In this document: positions 23,603-31,980 of the stretch, piece by piece | Position numbering within the stretch: position 1 is the first letter of the stretch | How the letters are laid out: every line of letters begins with the position of its first letter | Origin: GCA-2683135 sp964507445 | GTDB taxonomy: Bacteria; Planctomycetota; GCA-002687715 | NCBI GenBank assembly: GCA_964507445.1 | Contig: CAZDQF010000010.1 | Location: 113,237-177,236, forward strand | Reading direction: 5' to 3' | DNA length: 64,000 nt | The notes under the pieces: generated by a model | Seen by the model: only the letters and a program-made list of their open reading frames with translations | Database searches by the model: none | What the model was told of the DNA's origin: nothing | Translations under genes and position numbers: made by a program

Positions 23603-26295
23603 CAGTCTATGAACAGGAACTCGTTGAGGTTGAACAACAGACGGCACAGGGCGGGCACCCCGTATCGCGCTGCGTACCCGGTCATGGGCTCGGACTCCTC
23701 GGCCGCGGGGGCCCGCCCCACCGCCAGGGCGAACGCCCAGGTCACCCGCTCCTGCAACGTGCCCCCGTGGCGCTCCACGCGCGCCGCCATGTGCCCCGCC
23801 TGCTCCATCATGAAGCGGTTGTTGAGCAGGGCCAGCGCCTGCAGCGCGGTCACCGTCTCGGAACGCACCGGCGTGCTCCTGGAGGAGTCTGCGCAGTCCA
23901 GGGTCTCCATGAACGGATCGGGAACGGACCGCACCTGGAAGCGATAGATCGCTCGCCGCCAGGTGGCTCGATCATCCGGCTTGTAGTCCTCGTAGAGGTA
24001 GTGCGGAGAGTGGTCGTCCTTGAAGCCGAACGTGCGGAAGCCGGGGCCACCCATGGTCAGGTCCAGGGTGCCGGCGACCGCCAGCACCGCGTCCCGAAGG
24101 GACTCGGCGTCGAGCCGGCGGACCGGCGACCGCCACAGCAGCCGGTTCCCGCCGTCAACCGCGGCCCGGACCGGGTCCCCCACGGAAGCCTGACGCCACG
24201 TGGCGCTGTTGAGGATCACGCGGTGCAGGTCCTTCAGCGAACCGCCGCCGTCCCGGAAGCGGACCGCCAGCCAGTCCAGCAACGCCGGGTGACTGGGCCG
24301 GGCGCCCATCTCGCCGAAGTCGTTGGGGCTGGCGGCAATCCCCCGGGCGAAGTGGTGCTGCCACACCCGGTTCACCGCGGACCGCCAGGTCAACGGGTTG
24401 TCCCGTGAGGTGATCCAGCGGGCCAGGGCCGCGCGCCGCGCCCCCTCCTGTTCAAGGTCGGGCCCCAGGTCCGCTGACACGCCGTCGACGCAGTCCAGCG
24501 CGGCGGGGACCACCAACGCCCCCGGGCTCTTCACGTCGCCGCGCTCCAGGAGCCGGATCTCCCGGGGCCGACCTCCGGGCGGCGGTTTGAAGTTCCCCTC
24601 GGACCGGAAGTCGCTGGCGGCGGCGTACACCAACCGCGGCTCGGGGAGGATCGCGAGCCGGGCCTCCACCTCACGAAGCTCCCCTGCCCGGACCTCACGG
24701 GCCTTGACCCGCTCCGGATACAGCTCCCGCTCCGCCCGTTGACGCTCCGACGCCAGCTCCCGGTCCATGCGACGCACGGCCGCCTCGAGGGCGCGCCGAC
24801 GCATGACCCCCGGCCGCTCCGCGCCGATGCGGTCACGGCTGGTGAAGCCGTCCACCAGGTGACGCCGGGACCAACGACCGGACTCGATGGAGTCCCTGGA
24901 ACGGACCTCCGCACCGGCGGCCAGGTTCTGCCCGGCGGCCATGGCCTGCAGCTCGGACAGGGCCATGACCCAGTCCTCGTAACGCTTCCACAACCGATGC
25001 CCTGTGACCCGGATGACGCGGACCGGCGAGCCGTCGCTGCGCACCCGCACCGGTTCGTCGCCGGGGTTCTCGGCGTCCGCGTCCACATGAGCGGTCAGCA
25101 CGCGAGGGTCGCTGAAGCCGGCGTCTGAGGACACCGCGACCTCGTATCGCGAGGGGAATCCGAACCCGGGGGTGTCCGCGAAGTCCACGGGCCGCGCTGG
25201 CCAGAGCACGACCTCGTCCAGCACCACGGCCCGCCCGAGGTCCACCTCCACCCACTTCTGGTGGGCCGGACCGGACATGATGGCGCTGTGCCAGCCGTTG
25301 GAGGGGCTCGACGGCAGAGGCAACGGCGGCGACTCGGCCAGCTCCTCCCCCGCCGCCTCCCGGGCGGCGACGAGGCGCCTCACCTCCGGCGTCTCCAGAG
25401 ACTCCGGGGCGAGGCGAGCCAGATCGTCCCGCAGCTCTTCGCGTCGCGCCTCCAACCCCCGGCGCCGCGACATGACGGGGGCGGGCTCATAGGGACGGTC
25501 CGCCCGTTCGATCCCCGCGAACACCGCCTGGAGAGCGTAGTAGGACTCCTGGCTGATGGGGTCGAACTTGTGATCGTGGCAGCGAGCGCAGTGCACCGTC
25601 ACGCTGGTGAAGGCGGACATGGTGGTGGCGACCATGTCATCCCGATCCAGGTTGCGGGTGATGGCCTTGTCCACGGTCCCTTCCCGCAGCTCGACGTGGC
25701 CGACGAAGTCCCAGGGCCCCGCCGCCACGAACCCCGTGGCGACGACGCCGTCCGGGTCATGGGGAAAGAGCACGTCCCCGGCCACCTGCATCTCCACGAA
25801 GCGCGCCCAGCCCACATCCTCGTTGAGCGCACGGATCACCCAGTCCCGGTAAGGCCAGGAGTGGGGGCGCACCTTGTCCTTGTCGAACCCGTGGGTGTCG
25901 CCGTAGTGGGCCACGTCCAGCCAGTGACGAGCCCAACGCTCTCCGTATCGAGGCGACGCCAGCAGGCGCTCCACCAGCCGCTCGAAGGCCCGGGGCTGGT
26001 CGTCGCTCAGGAACGCGTCCACCTCCGCGGGCGTGGGAGGCAGTCCGTGCAGGTCGAAGGTAGCTCTGCGGATCAGGGTGCGCCGGTCCGCCTCTCCGGA
26101 CGGCGCGATGCCCGCCGCCTCCAGGCGCGCCAGCACGAACGCGTCCAGCTCGTTCCGTCCCCAGTCCCCGGACACCTCGGGCACCGGAGGTCCTTCAAGG
26201 CGCCGCAAGCTCCACCACCTCTCACCGTCCTGCGGGTAAACCGGCGTCGCCAGCAACAGTAGGATCAGCAAGGGAATCCGGGTCTTCGCGTCCAC
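23602..26295 (-). CDS. DUF1549/DUF1553 protein with inserted discoidin-like domain
   Basis: 897 aa. Signal peptide (PLLILLLLATPVYPQ). DUF1549 occupies about residues 40-250, including IRRATFDLHGLPPTPAEVDAFL, SPRYGERWARHWLDVAHYGDTHG and a CARCHDHKFDP motif that may bind haem c. A middle part (about 320-450) has a discoidin/F5-8-type beta segment (HQKWVEVDLGRAVVLDEVVLW). DUF1553 forms the C-terminal third (LARWITSRDNPLTWRSAVNRVWQHHFARGI, LDAESLRDAVLAVAG). The GTG start sits 7 nt from a TAGAGT box shared with the divergent gene. It is translationally coupled to the DUF1501 gene. Substrate unknown. Confidence 0.92.
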   Translation of the reverse strand: MDAKTRIPLLILLLLATPVYPQDGERWWSLRRLEGPPVPEVSGDWGRNELDAFVLARLEAAGIAPSGEADRRTLIRRATFDLHGLPPTPAEVDAFLSDDQPRAFERLVERLLASPRYGERWARHWLDVAHYGDTHGFDKDKVRPHSWPYRDWVIRALNEDVGWARFVEMQVAGDVLFPHDPDGVVATGFVAAGPWDFVGHVELREGTVDKAITRNLDRDDMVATTMSAFTSVTVHCARCHDHKFDPISQESYYALQAVFAGIERADRPYEPAPVMSRRRGLEARREELRDDLARLAPESLETPEVRRLVAAREAAGEELAESPPLPLPSSPSNGWHSAIMSGPAHQKWVEVDLGRAVVLDEVVLWPARPVDFADTPGFGFPSRYEVAVSSDAGFSDPRVLTAHVDADAENPGDEPVRVRSDGSPVRVIRVTGHRLWKRYEDWVMALSELQAMAAGQNLAAGAEVRSRDSIESGRWSRRHLVDGFTSRDRIGAERPGVMRRRALEAAVRRMDRELASERQRAERELYPERVKAREVRAGELREVEARLAILPEPRLVYAAASDFRSEGNFKPPPGGRPREIRLLERGDVKSPGALVVPAALDCVDGVSADLGPDLEQEGARRAALARWITSRDNPLTWRSAVNRVWQHHFARGIAASPNDFGEMGARPSHPALLDWLAVRFRDGGGSLKDLHRVILNSATWRQASVGDPVRAAVDGGNRLLWRSPVRRLDAESLRDAVLAVAGTLDLTMGGPGFRTFGFKDDHSPHYLYEDYKPDDRATWRRAIYRFQVRSVPDPFMETLDCADSSRSTPVRSETVTALQALALLNNRFMMEQAGHMAARVERHGGTLQERVTWAFALAVGRAPAAEESEPMTGYAARYGVPALCRLLFNLNEFLFID

Positions 26296-26301
26296 GTCGG
26301 A

Positions 26302-26308
26302 TACTCTA
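26302..26308. promoter_or_regulatory. Overlapping divergent -10 boxes (TACTCT / TAGAGT)
   Basis: The heptamer TACTCTA reads TACTCT on the plus strand, 5 nt before the ATG at 26313, and TAGAGT on the minus strand, 7 nt before the GTG at 26295. Only 17 bp separate the two start codons. One site may serve both leaderless transcripts. Confidence 0.45.
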
Positions 26309-26312
26309 AGGC

Positions 26313-27257
26313 ATGGAGCCTGGAAAGCGCTCGAGCATCCTGCTCTCCCTGGAGAGCTACGCCCCCCTGGCGGCGGAGCTGGCGGCGCTCCTCGACGTGG
26401 AACAGGGACAACTCGAATCGTCCCGGTTCCCGGACGGCGAGCGCTACCTCCGCGTCCACGACGTGGTGGCGAACAAGAACATCATCCTGCTGGGCGGCAC
26501 CCACGATGACGGCGCCTTCCTGGATGTCTACGACATCGGCTGCCACCTCGTGCGCAGCGGCGCCCGCAGTCTGGCCATGGTGGTGCCCTACTACGGGTAC
26601 TCCACCATGGAGCGGGCCACCCAGGCCGGCGAGGTGGTGACCGCCAAGACCCGGGCCCGGGCCCTGGCGTCGATCCCCCCCGCGCAGACCGGCAACGTCA
26701 TCTTCCTCATGGACCTGCACACGGACGGCATCGCCCACTACTTCGGCGACGGCATCGTCAGCCGCCACCTGAGCGCCATGGACGTGGTCTGCGACCTGGT
26801 CCGTTCGCTGCAGCTGACGGACCCCATCATCGCTTCCACGGACGCCGGTCGGGCCAAGCAGGTCGCCAAGATCGCCAACGCCCTGGGGTACGAAGCGGCC
26901 TTCGTCTACAAGCGCAGGGTGCAGGACGCCCTGGCGGTCACCGGCGTCAACGCGGACGTGTCGGGGAGGCCCGTGGTCATCTACGACGACATGGTGCGCA
27001 CCGGCGGATCCCTCGTGCAGGCGGCGGAGGCGTACCTGGCGCAGGGAGCCGCTGAGGTGCACGCCGTGACCACCCACCTGGTGCTGGCCCGGGACGCCGC
27101 CTCCACGCTCGTGGGCTCGGGGTCACTGGCCTCTCTCTCCGGCACCAACACCCACCCCCGCTCTCAGCTGCTCTCGGACGCAGGCGGACGGGTGGCCACC
27201 GTGGCCCCGGTGCTGGCGGACGCGCTGCTGTCCCGCTATCCCTACCTGTCCCGCTGA
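26313..27257 (+). CDS. prs: Ribose-phosphate pyrophosphokinase (PRPP synthetase) homologue
   Basis: 314 aa, typical length. Paired phosphoribosyltransferase-like domains: SRFPDGERYLRVHD, FLMDLHTDGIAHYF (PRPP synthetase signature region) and the PRPP-binding loop VVIYDDMVRTGGSL. Makes PRPP from ribose 5-phosphate and ATP if active. It is divergent: the usual Y-x-RQDR flexible segment reads YYGYSTMERATQAGEVVTAK, so the ATP-site arginines are not in the standard place. Could be a subclass of true enzyme or a PRPP synthetase-associated-type paralogue. It starts at a likely leaderless ATG and overlaps the convergent ydjM-like gene by 16 bp. Confidence 0.85.
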   Translation: MEPGKRSSILLSLESYAPLAAELAALLDVEQGQLESSRFPDGERYLRVHDVVANKNIILLGGTHDDGAFLDVYDIGCHLVRSGARSLAMVVPYYGYSTMERATQAGEVVTAKTRARALASIPPAQTGNVIFLMDLHTDGIAHYFGDGIVSRHLSAMDVVCDLVRSLQLTDPIIASTDAGRAKQVAKIANALGYEAAFVYKRRVQDALAVTGVNADVSGRPVVIYDDMVRTGGSLVQAAEAYLAQGAAEVHAVTTHLVLARDAASTLVGSGSLASLSGTNTHPRSQLLSDAGGRVATVAPVLADALLSRYPYLSR

Positions 27258-28252
27258 GGCAGCTCCGCCCCCCGGAGCATGGCCCAGAACCGTTCCATCA
27301 TGGGGCCGTCCACCCGACGGGTGCGGACGAACGGCGTGTGCACGTGCGACTGCTCCGGGTCCACGCGAATGCCCCACAGCGGCCGCACCTCGTCCGGCAG
27401 GCTGCCGTAACGGGCGTCCCCAAGCACACCGGCCTCGTTCGGGTGCCAGCAGAGCCAGTCGTCCGAGAAGTGGGCGAACCGGTCGATGTCCTCCCGCAGC
27501 ACGGAGTCCGGCGGCAGCTGCTGGAAGTCCGCGACGGACACGGACGGGACGCTGTCGCCTGCGTAGGTCTTCACCTGGAGGCCCGCGCGGATCGCGTCCA
27601 CCCAGATGCGGCCGTCGGCGGCGTAGGTGCTGCGCCACACCAGAAGGTTGCCGATGGACGGCTTCACCACGAGCCGCTCCACCTCGTGCCCCCGGGAGCG
27701 CGCCAATTCCCAGGCCTCCGCCTCCGCCCGACGCTGCTGCATCAGCGCCGACCCCATGTAGAGCAAGGCGAACGCGCAGGCGACGCGGGCCAGCCTGGGA
27801 CGACGACGGACCAGGGTCCACACCATGAGGACGAGCAGGGGCAGGGTGAACAGGGGGTCGATGATGGAGATCAGATCCCACGCCACGCGGGCGTCGGAGA
27901 TCGGCCACAGCAGTCGGGTGCCGTAGCTGGTGCAGGCGTCCAGGAGACCGGCGGTGGCGTACCCGAGGGTGGCGAACCACCACCAGCGGCGGAACCCTGC
28001 GCGCCGCCGGACCAGGGGCCACAGCACCGTCGCCACCAGCAGCCCGCCCAACGGGATGAACGCCAGGGAGTGAGTGAAGTGCCGGTGGTACTCGATGGTG
28101 AGGAGCGGGTCCTCCGCCGACGTGATGAGGATGTCCAGATCCGCGGCCATGCCGCCGGCGACCCCGGCCAGGGTGGCGACCCGGACCTCGTCCTCCCTGG
28201 CGAAGGCCTGCGCCAGCACCGCACCCACCACTCCCTGTGACACCGGGTCCAT
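27242..28252 (-). CDS. YdjM-type inner-membrane metal-dependent hydrolase-like protein
   Basis: 336 aa. N-terminal MDPVSQGVVGAVLAQAFA, AADLDILI and YHRHFTHSLAFIPLGG match the YdjM/DUF457 membrane family, whose conserved His/Asp residues (MAADLD, HRHFTHS) suggest metal binding. Five or so TM segments lie in the first 180 residues, then a soluble C-terminal domain of about 150 residues. Family members are called LexA-regulated membrane hydrolases in E. coli; enzymatic activity is not proven. The ATG at 28252 is favoured over 28285 because the TAACCT box is 7 nt upstream of it. Confidence 0.85.
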   Translation of the reverse strand: MDPVSQGVVGAVLAQAFAREDEVRVATLAGVAGGMAADLDILITSAEDPLLTIEYHRHFTHSLAFIPLGGLLVATVLWPLVRRRAGFRRWWWFATLGYATAGLLDACTSYGTRLLWPISDARVAWDLISIIDPLFTLPLLVLMVWTLVRRRPRLARVACAFALLYMGSALMQQRRAEAEAWELARSRGHEVERLVVKPSIGNLLVWRSTYAADGRIWVDAIRAGLQVKTYAGDSVPSVSVADFQQLPPDSVLREDIDRFAHFSDDWLCWHPNEAGVLGDARYGSLPDEVRPLWGIRVDPEQSHVHTPFVRTRRVDGPMMERFWAMLRGAELPQRDR

Positions 28253-28259
28253 GCCCAAG

Positions 28260-28265
28260 AGGTTA
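28260..28265 (-). promoter_or_regulatory. Putative -10 box TAACCT of the ydjM-like gene
   Basis: TAACCT on the minus strand, 7 nt before the ATG at 28252, with no ribosome-binding site between. Confidence 0.4.
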
Positions 28266-28304
28266 TTCGAGGGATGCCCGGACACCAGATGCTCCCCGGT
28301 GGAC

Positions 28305-28310
28305 TACCAT
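28305..28310 (+). promoter_or_regulatory. Putative -10 box TACCAT of the VWA gene
   Basis: TACCAT, 7 nt before the ATG at 28318. It favours 28318 over the in-frame ATG at 28309, which overlaps the box itself. Confidence 0.35.
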
Positions 28311-28317
28311 GGGCGTC

Positions 28318-29766
28318 ATGCCGACCCTCCTGCTGCTGCTCCTGGTCGTGGCCCCTCCGGACGAGGGCAAGGCCGTGGCCCGGTTCAAGAAGGCGTTCCG
28401 CGGTCAGCCGACCACCGCCGACTCCGTCCCCGGGAAGACCCAGGCCCTGACGGCTGTGCTGGCCTACGACTCGCCCCGCGTGACGAGGGCCCTCATCACC
28501 GCCTACGCCGCCCTGGAGCGGGAGGCCGAACCCCTGGTGGAGAAGCGCCGCCCGCTGCTGGAGCAGGGAGGTGGCAAGAAGCTGGTCCCGTTCCGGCATG
28601 AACTCAGGCCCATCCGCGAGCTCCAGGCCGGGATCAAGGCCGGGCTCCTGTCCCAACGGGACCCCGAGTCCGTCCGCACCCAGGTGAAGCGCCTGACCGC
28701 CGGCAAGGGAGAGCTCCCCCACTCCCTCAAACGGACCCTCGCCGCCGCCGCCGGACGGCTGGCGACGCAGGACATCAAGCTCATCATCGCCGGCAACCGC
28801 AGGGGCGCGGAACCGAAGCTGGCCCTGACCTTGCAAGCCCTGCTGGAGCTGGGCGCCGCCGCCAAGGAGGCCGGGCCCTGGACCCTGAAGATGCTGCAGG
28901 ACAAGCGGCCCGCGCTCCGTGAACTGGCGGCCCGGACCCTCGGCGGTATGAGGTGGGCGCCGTCCCTGGAGGTCCTGGTGGCTCGCCTGGGGGAAGAGCA
29001 GGCGCCGCGGGTACGCACGGAGATCGCCCGCGCCCTGGAACAGCTCACCGGGGTCCGGTTGGGGTCCTCACCTTCAGCGTGGAAGCGCTGGTTCGGTGCC
29101 GAAGGCGCCCCCTTCGCGTCCGGCGCCAGACCGCTGGGAGGACACACCTCCACGGTCCAGGGGGAGGCGTCCGGAGGCTACTACTTCGGCATCCCCCAGG
29201 ACGGCCGCTCCATCATCTACGTCTACGACGCGTCCCAATCCATGAAGAACAAGATGGGTCGCAAGTCGAACAAGAAGCGGGTGGAGGTGGCCAGCGCCGA
29301 GCTGGTCCGGGCCCTGGGACAACTGAAGCGGTCCCAGCGGTTCAACATCGTGGCCTTCGCCAATCGGCTCTGGCGCCTCGACCGCGAGATGCTCAAGGCC
29401 ACCCCAGCGAACGTGAAGCGGGCCCAGGACTGGGTCACGGCGCTGCCGCTCAAGCTCGGGACCAACACCTACGACGCCCTGGAGTTGGCCTTCAACACCG
29501 CCGGCCGCGGCTCCTACGACCGCTACTACCCGCTGCAGGCGGACACCGTGTTCCTGCTCTCCGACGGAGCCCCGACGGTGCAGAAGCTCAAGGGAGCGGG
29601 GCTGGGTCCGGACGACAAGGACAGCATCGTCCGCGCGGTGCAGAGGTGGAACCCGTTCAACCGCGTGGTCGTCCACGCCATCGGCATCGGGCTCGCCGGA
29701 CCCCGCCGCAAGTTCATGGAGCAACTCGCGGCGGAGAACGGCGGCAGGTTCGTGGCGCCGCGTTAG
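28318..29766 (+). CDS. Secreted VWA-domain protein with HEAT-like N-terminal region
   Basis: 482 aa. Signal peptide (MPTLLLLLLVVAPP). Residues 40-260 are helical, HEAT-like (PALRELAARTLGGMRWAPSLEVLVARLGEE, then PRVRTEIARALEQL). The C-terminal 200 residues are a von Willebrand factor A domain: IYVYDASQSMKNKM (DxSxS MIDAS), FNIVAFANRLWRL, LGTNTYDALELAF (MIDAS Thr) and TVFLLSDGAPTVQ. Complete MIDAS residues suggest metal-dependent adhesion or protein binding outside the cytoplasm. No partner gene is adjacent. Confidence 0.85.
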   Translation: MPTLLLLLLVVAPPDEGKAVARFKKAFRGQPTTADSVPGKTQALTAVLAYDSPRVTRALITAYAALEREAEPLVEKRRPLLEQGGGKKLVPFRHELRPIRELQAGIKAGLLSQRDPESVRTQVKRLTAGKGELPHSLKRTLAAAAGRLATQDIKLIIAGNRRGAEPKLALTLQALLELGAAAKEAGPWTLKMLQDKRPALRELAARTLGGMRWAPSLEVLVARLGEEQAPRVRTEIARALEQLTGVRLGSSPSAWKRWFGAEGAPFASGARPLGGHTSTVQGEASGGYYFGIPQDGRSIIYVYDASQSMKNKMGRKSNKKRVEVASAELVRALGQLKRSQRFNIVAFANRLWRLDREMLKATPANVKRAQDWVTALPLKLGTNTYDALELAFNTAGRGSYDRYYPLQADTVFLLSDGAPTVQKLKGAGLGPDDKDSIVRAVQRWNPFNRVVVHAIGIGLAGPRRKFMEQLAAENGGRFVAPR

Positions 29767-29787
29767 AGCGCGCGGCGCCTCGACCTC

Positions 29788-31395
29788 CTACAGGCCGATC
29801 CAGAGGTAGCCGCCGGCGCCGTCAGGCGTGAAGGTCAGGCTGGTCATGCCCGCCGCCACGGAAGGGGGCAGCACCGGAGCGGTCAGGCCATCCGTGTACT
29901 CGTAGAGCACGGTGCCGGGACCGCCGGTGAGGCCGGTGCCGAACGCGGTCTGGCCAGGATCAGCGGACGCGCCCTTGGAGAGGCCGAGCCACTGGGAGTC
30001 ACCGCCGCCGCCGGCCGCGGGGTTGGCGCTGATGCCGGACAGGCCGCCGATGGTGATGTTGCCGTTGTTCGTGTCCAGGTCCACGTGATAGGTGACCGTG
30101 ATCGTGTTCGGGCTGTAGTACGGCACGTTCACGAAGTCCACCCGGATCACGCCGCCGGTCTCCGAGACGTTCACGGAGGCGCCGGCCAACTGCGGGGAGA
30201 GGTCCGACCAGAACCCCACCTTCGCGGTGCCGGAGGCGCCCGCCGCGGGAGACGAGTTCCAGGACTGGTCACCGTTGCCGAAGCCGACGGTGCCGTTGCT
30301 GTTGATGAAGAACGAGCTGTAGGGCGTGGCGCAGAAGTCCATGGCGCCCAGGCACCCCAGGTCGATCTCCACGAAGCTGTCGTCACCGGGCATGGTCGGT
30401 GACGCCGGGATGGTGTCGGCGGCCCACTCGACGCGGGCGGCGGCGCTCAGGGAGATGCCGTCGGGACGCGTCGGATCGGCGATCACCATCTGACCGTGAA
30501 GCACCGTCCCAGGCGCCTGGGTGTAGGGCAGGCACAGGGTGTTGTTGGCGAAGCTGGTCCCGGCCAGCGCCGGCAGCACACCTCCGTTGAGGAACGTGGG
30601 GACGCCGGTCCCGAGGGCGCTGATGTCCATGTTGACGATCTGCCCCTCGCCGGTGACGAAGGCGCCGCCGAGGGATGTGGGCGGCTCGCCCGGGGCGTAG
30701 CCGAGGTCCCAACCGCTGCCCGTCAGGGTGCTGGACAGGTTGAGGCAGAGGTTCGGGCAACTGTTGTAGACCGTCGTGTTGGCCACGTTCTGGTCGTCGC
30801 CGACGGCGCCGTTGATGTCGAACCCGGCGTTCGCCTGGTTCACCTGATAGAGCGGCAGCAACGGGGCGTTGACGGACACGTCGTCGATGCAGATATCGCT
30901 CTGGAAAGAGGAGCCCCTCACCGCGCGGAAGCGGAACTGGGCCCGGTTGTTGGCGCCGTAGGTGTTGATCGGCACCGCCGCCAGCAGCCACGACGTGCCC
31001 TGATCACCGGTCAGGGACCAGACCATGTTCCAGTTGGCGCCGTCGTACTCGAACAGCTCGAGGGTGCCCATCCCGGCGCCGCTCATGTGGTACCAGAACG
31101 ACACCATGAGCCCGCCGCCGGAGCCGTCGATGATCGGGCCATCGACGATGGCGTCCGCCCCCGTCGCCTGGCCGGTGGCCTCGAGGTAGATGTAGGCCCC
31201 GGAGCCGGTGGTGTGGTCACCGGAGGGGCCGGTGCCGGAAGACCCCGTGGGGCCCACGTTCCAGGTCCAGGTGGTGGCCGCCGACTGGGTGTTCCAGTTG
31301 CTCGGGAAGCCGGCGTCGAAATCCTCGGAGAACTGCGCTGCCGCCATGGATGACACAGCCATCAACGCAACCATGACTCGTGTGATACTCGACAC
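29788..31395 (-). CDS. Secreted multidomain protein: MAM-like, shared beta domain, nidogen-like
   Basis: 535 aa. Signal peptide (MVALMAVSSMAAAQ). Residues 21-175 are MAM-like: FSEDFDAGFPSNWNTQ, SYDHTTGSG-type region (SGDHTTGSGAYIYLEATG), GLMVSFWYHMSGAGMGTLELF, SDICIDDVSV. Residues 180-325 are a domain shared with the subtilase at 20415 (GWDLGY, GQIVNMD, GISLSAAARVEW). The rest contains a nidogen-like stretch (SFFINSNGTVGFGNGDQSW, AKVGFWSDLSP, WLGLSKG). The GTG start at 31395 is chosen for GGAG 8-9 nt upstream. A surface or extracellular binding role is likely. Confidence 0.83.
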   Translation of the reverse strand: MSSITRVMVALMAVSSMAAAQFSEDFDAGFPSNWNTQSAATTWTWNVGPTGSSGTGPSGDHTTGSGAYIYLEATGQATGADAIVDGPIIDGSGGGLMVSFWYHMSGAGMGTLELFEYDGANWNMVWSLTGDQGTSWLLAAVPINTYGANNRAQFRFRAVRGSSFQSDICIDDVSVNAPLLPLYQVNQANAGFDINGAVGDDQNVANTTVYNSCPNLCLNLSSTLTGSGWDLGYAPGEPPTSLGGAFVTGEGQIVNMDISALGTGVPTFLNGGVLPALAGTSFANNTLCLPYTQAPGTVLHGQMVIADPTRPDGISLSAAARVEWAADTIPASPTMPGDDSFVEIDLGCLGAMDFCATPYSSFFINSNGTVGFGNGDQSWNSSPAAGASGTAKVGFWSDLSPQLAGASVNVSETGGVIRVDFVNVPYYSPNTITVTYHVDLDTNNGNITIGGLSGISANPAAGGGGDSQWLGLSKGASADPGQTAFGTGLTGGPGTVLYEYTDGLTAPVLPPSVAAGMTSLTFTPDGAGGYLWIGL

Positions 31396-31619
31396 GTCTG
31401 TTGCTCCTTTGGTGATTTGAGGGAAGCGCGGGGATTCGAAGTGACCCGGCCCGATCTGGAGCCAGCCGCGCAGGTCCGGCGATGATACCACGATTCTCCC
31501 ACGGCCTCGAACCGACCCTCCGACCCTCCCTACGCCTCTCGGTTCCCGCAGGTTCGGACAAACGGGCCATGGCGCAACTCGCGGACGCTCCATGACATGT
31601 TCAGGCCTCCCCATGCTGG

Positions 31620-31625
31620 TATGGT
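31620..31625 (+). promoter_or_regulatory. Putative -10 box TATGGT of the kinase remnant
   Basis: TATGGT, 7 nt before the ATG at 31633. It matches the leaderless layout of intact genes nearby, which suggests the promoter outlived the gene. Confidence 0.3.
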
Positions 31626-31934
31626 CGCCGCCATGTCCGGGGATCGCGACGACGCTGAGCTGAACGAATTCGTCCGCCGCTACAGAGCAGGCCAGACGTC
31701 GGGGTCCGTCCAGCCCCTGACGACCTATCTGGCCCTGTTCCCGGGGATCGACTCGTAGCTGACCCGCGAATACGAGCGGCTGCGGCGAGAGAGCGACGCT
31801 CCGTCAGCAGCGCGATCGGACTCCGCGCCGACGGCGCCAAGGCGGCCCTCAAGATCCTCGAAGACGCCCTCCGCTCCGATCCCGAAAACGCCAGCTACCA
31901 GCGTCTGCGAGCGCGCATCGCGGCGGACGGGTGA
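31621..31934 (+). pseudogene. Remnant of a Ser/Thr kinase-TPR gene (internal deletion)
   Basis: The plus strand opens with ELNEFVRRYRAGQ, PLTTYLALFPGID, then a TAG at 31756-31758, and continues in frame as LTREYERLRRE. This is the style of the N-terminal prefix of planctomycete Ser/Thr kinases (FV.RYRAGE...L..Y....P). About 40 bp later a different frame reads AKAALKILEDALRSDPENA and SYQRLRARIAADG up to a TGA at 31932: a TPR-type C-terminal repeat. Both ends of a long gene thus seem to survive with the kinase core deleted. The TPR end is the firmer half; the kinase assignment is inference. Confidence 0.6.
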
Positions 31935-31980
31935 CGGCCCCGCGCCGACGGGCCACCCCCCGGCGCGGCCCGCGGCCTCG

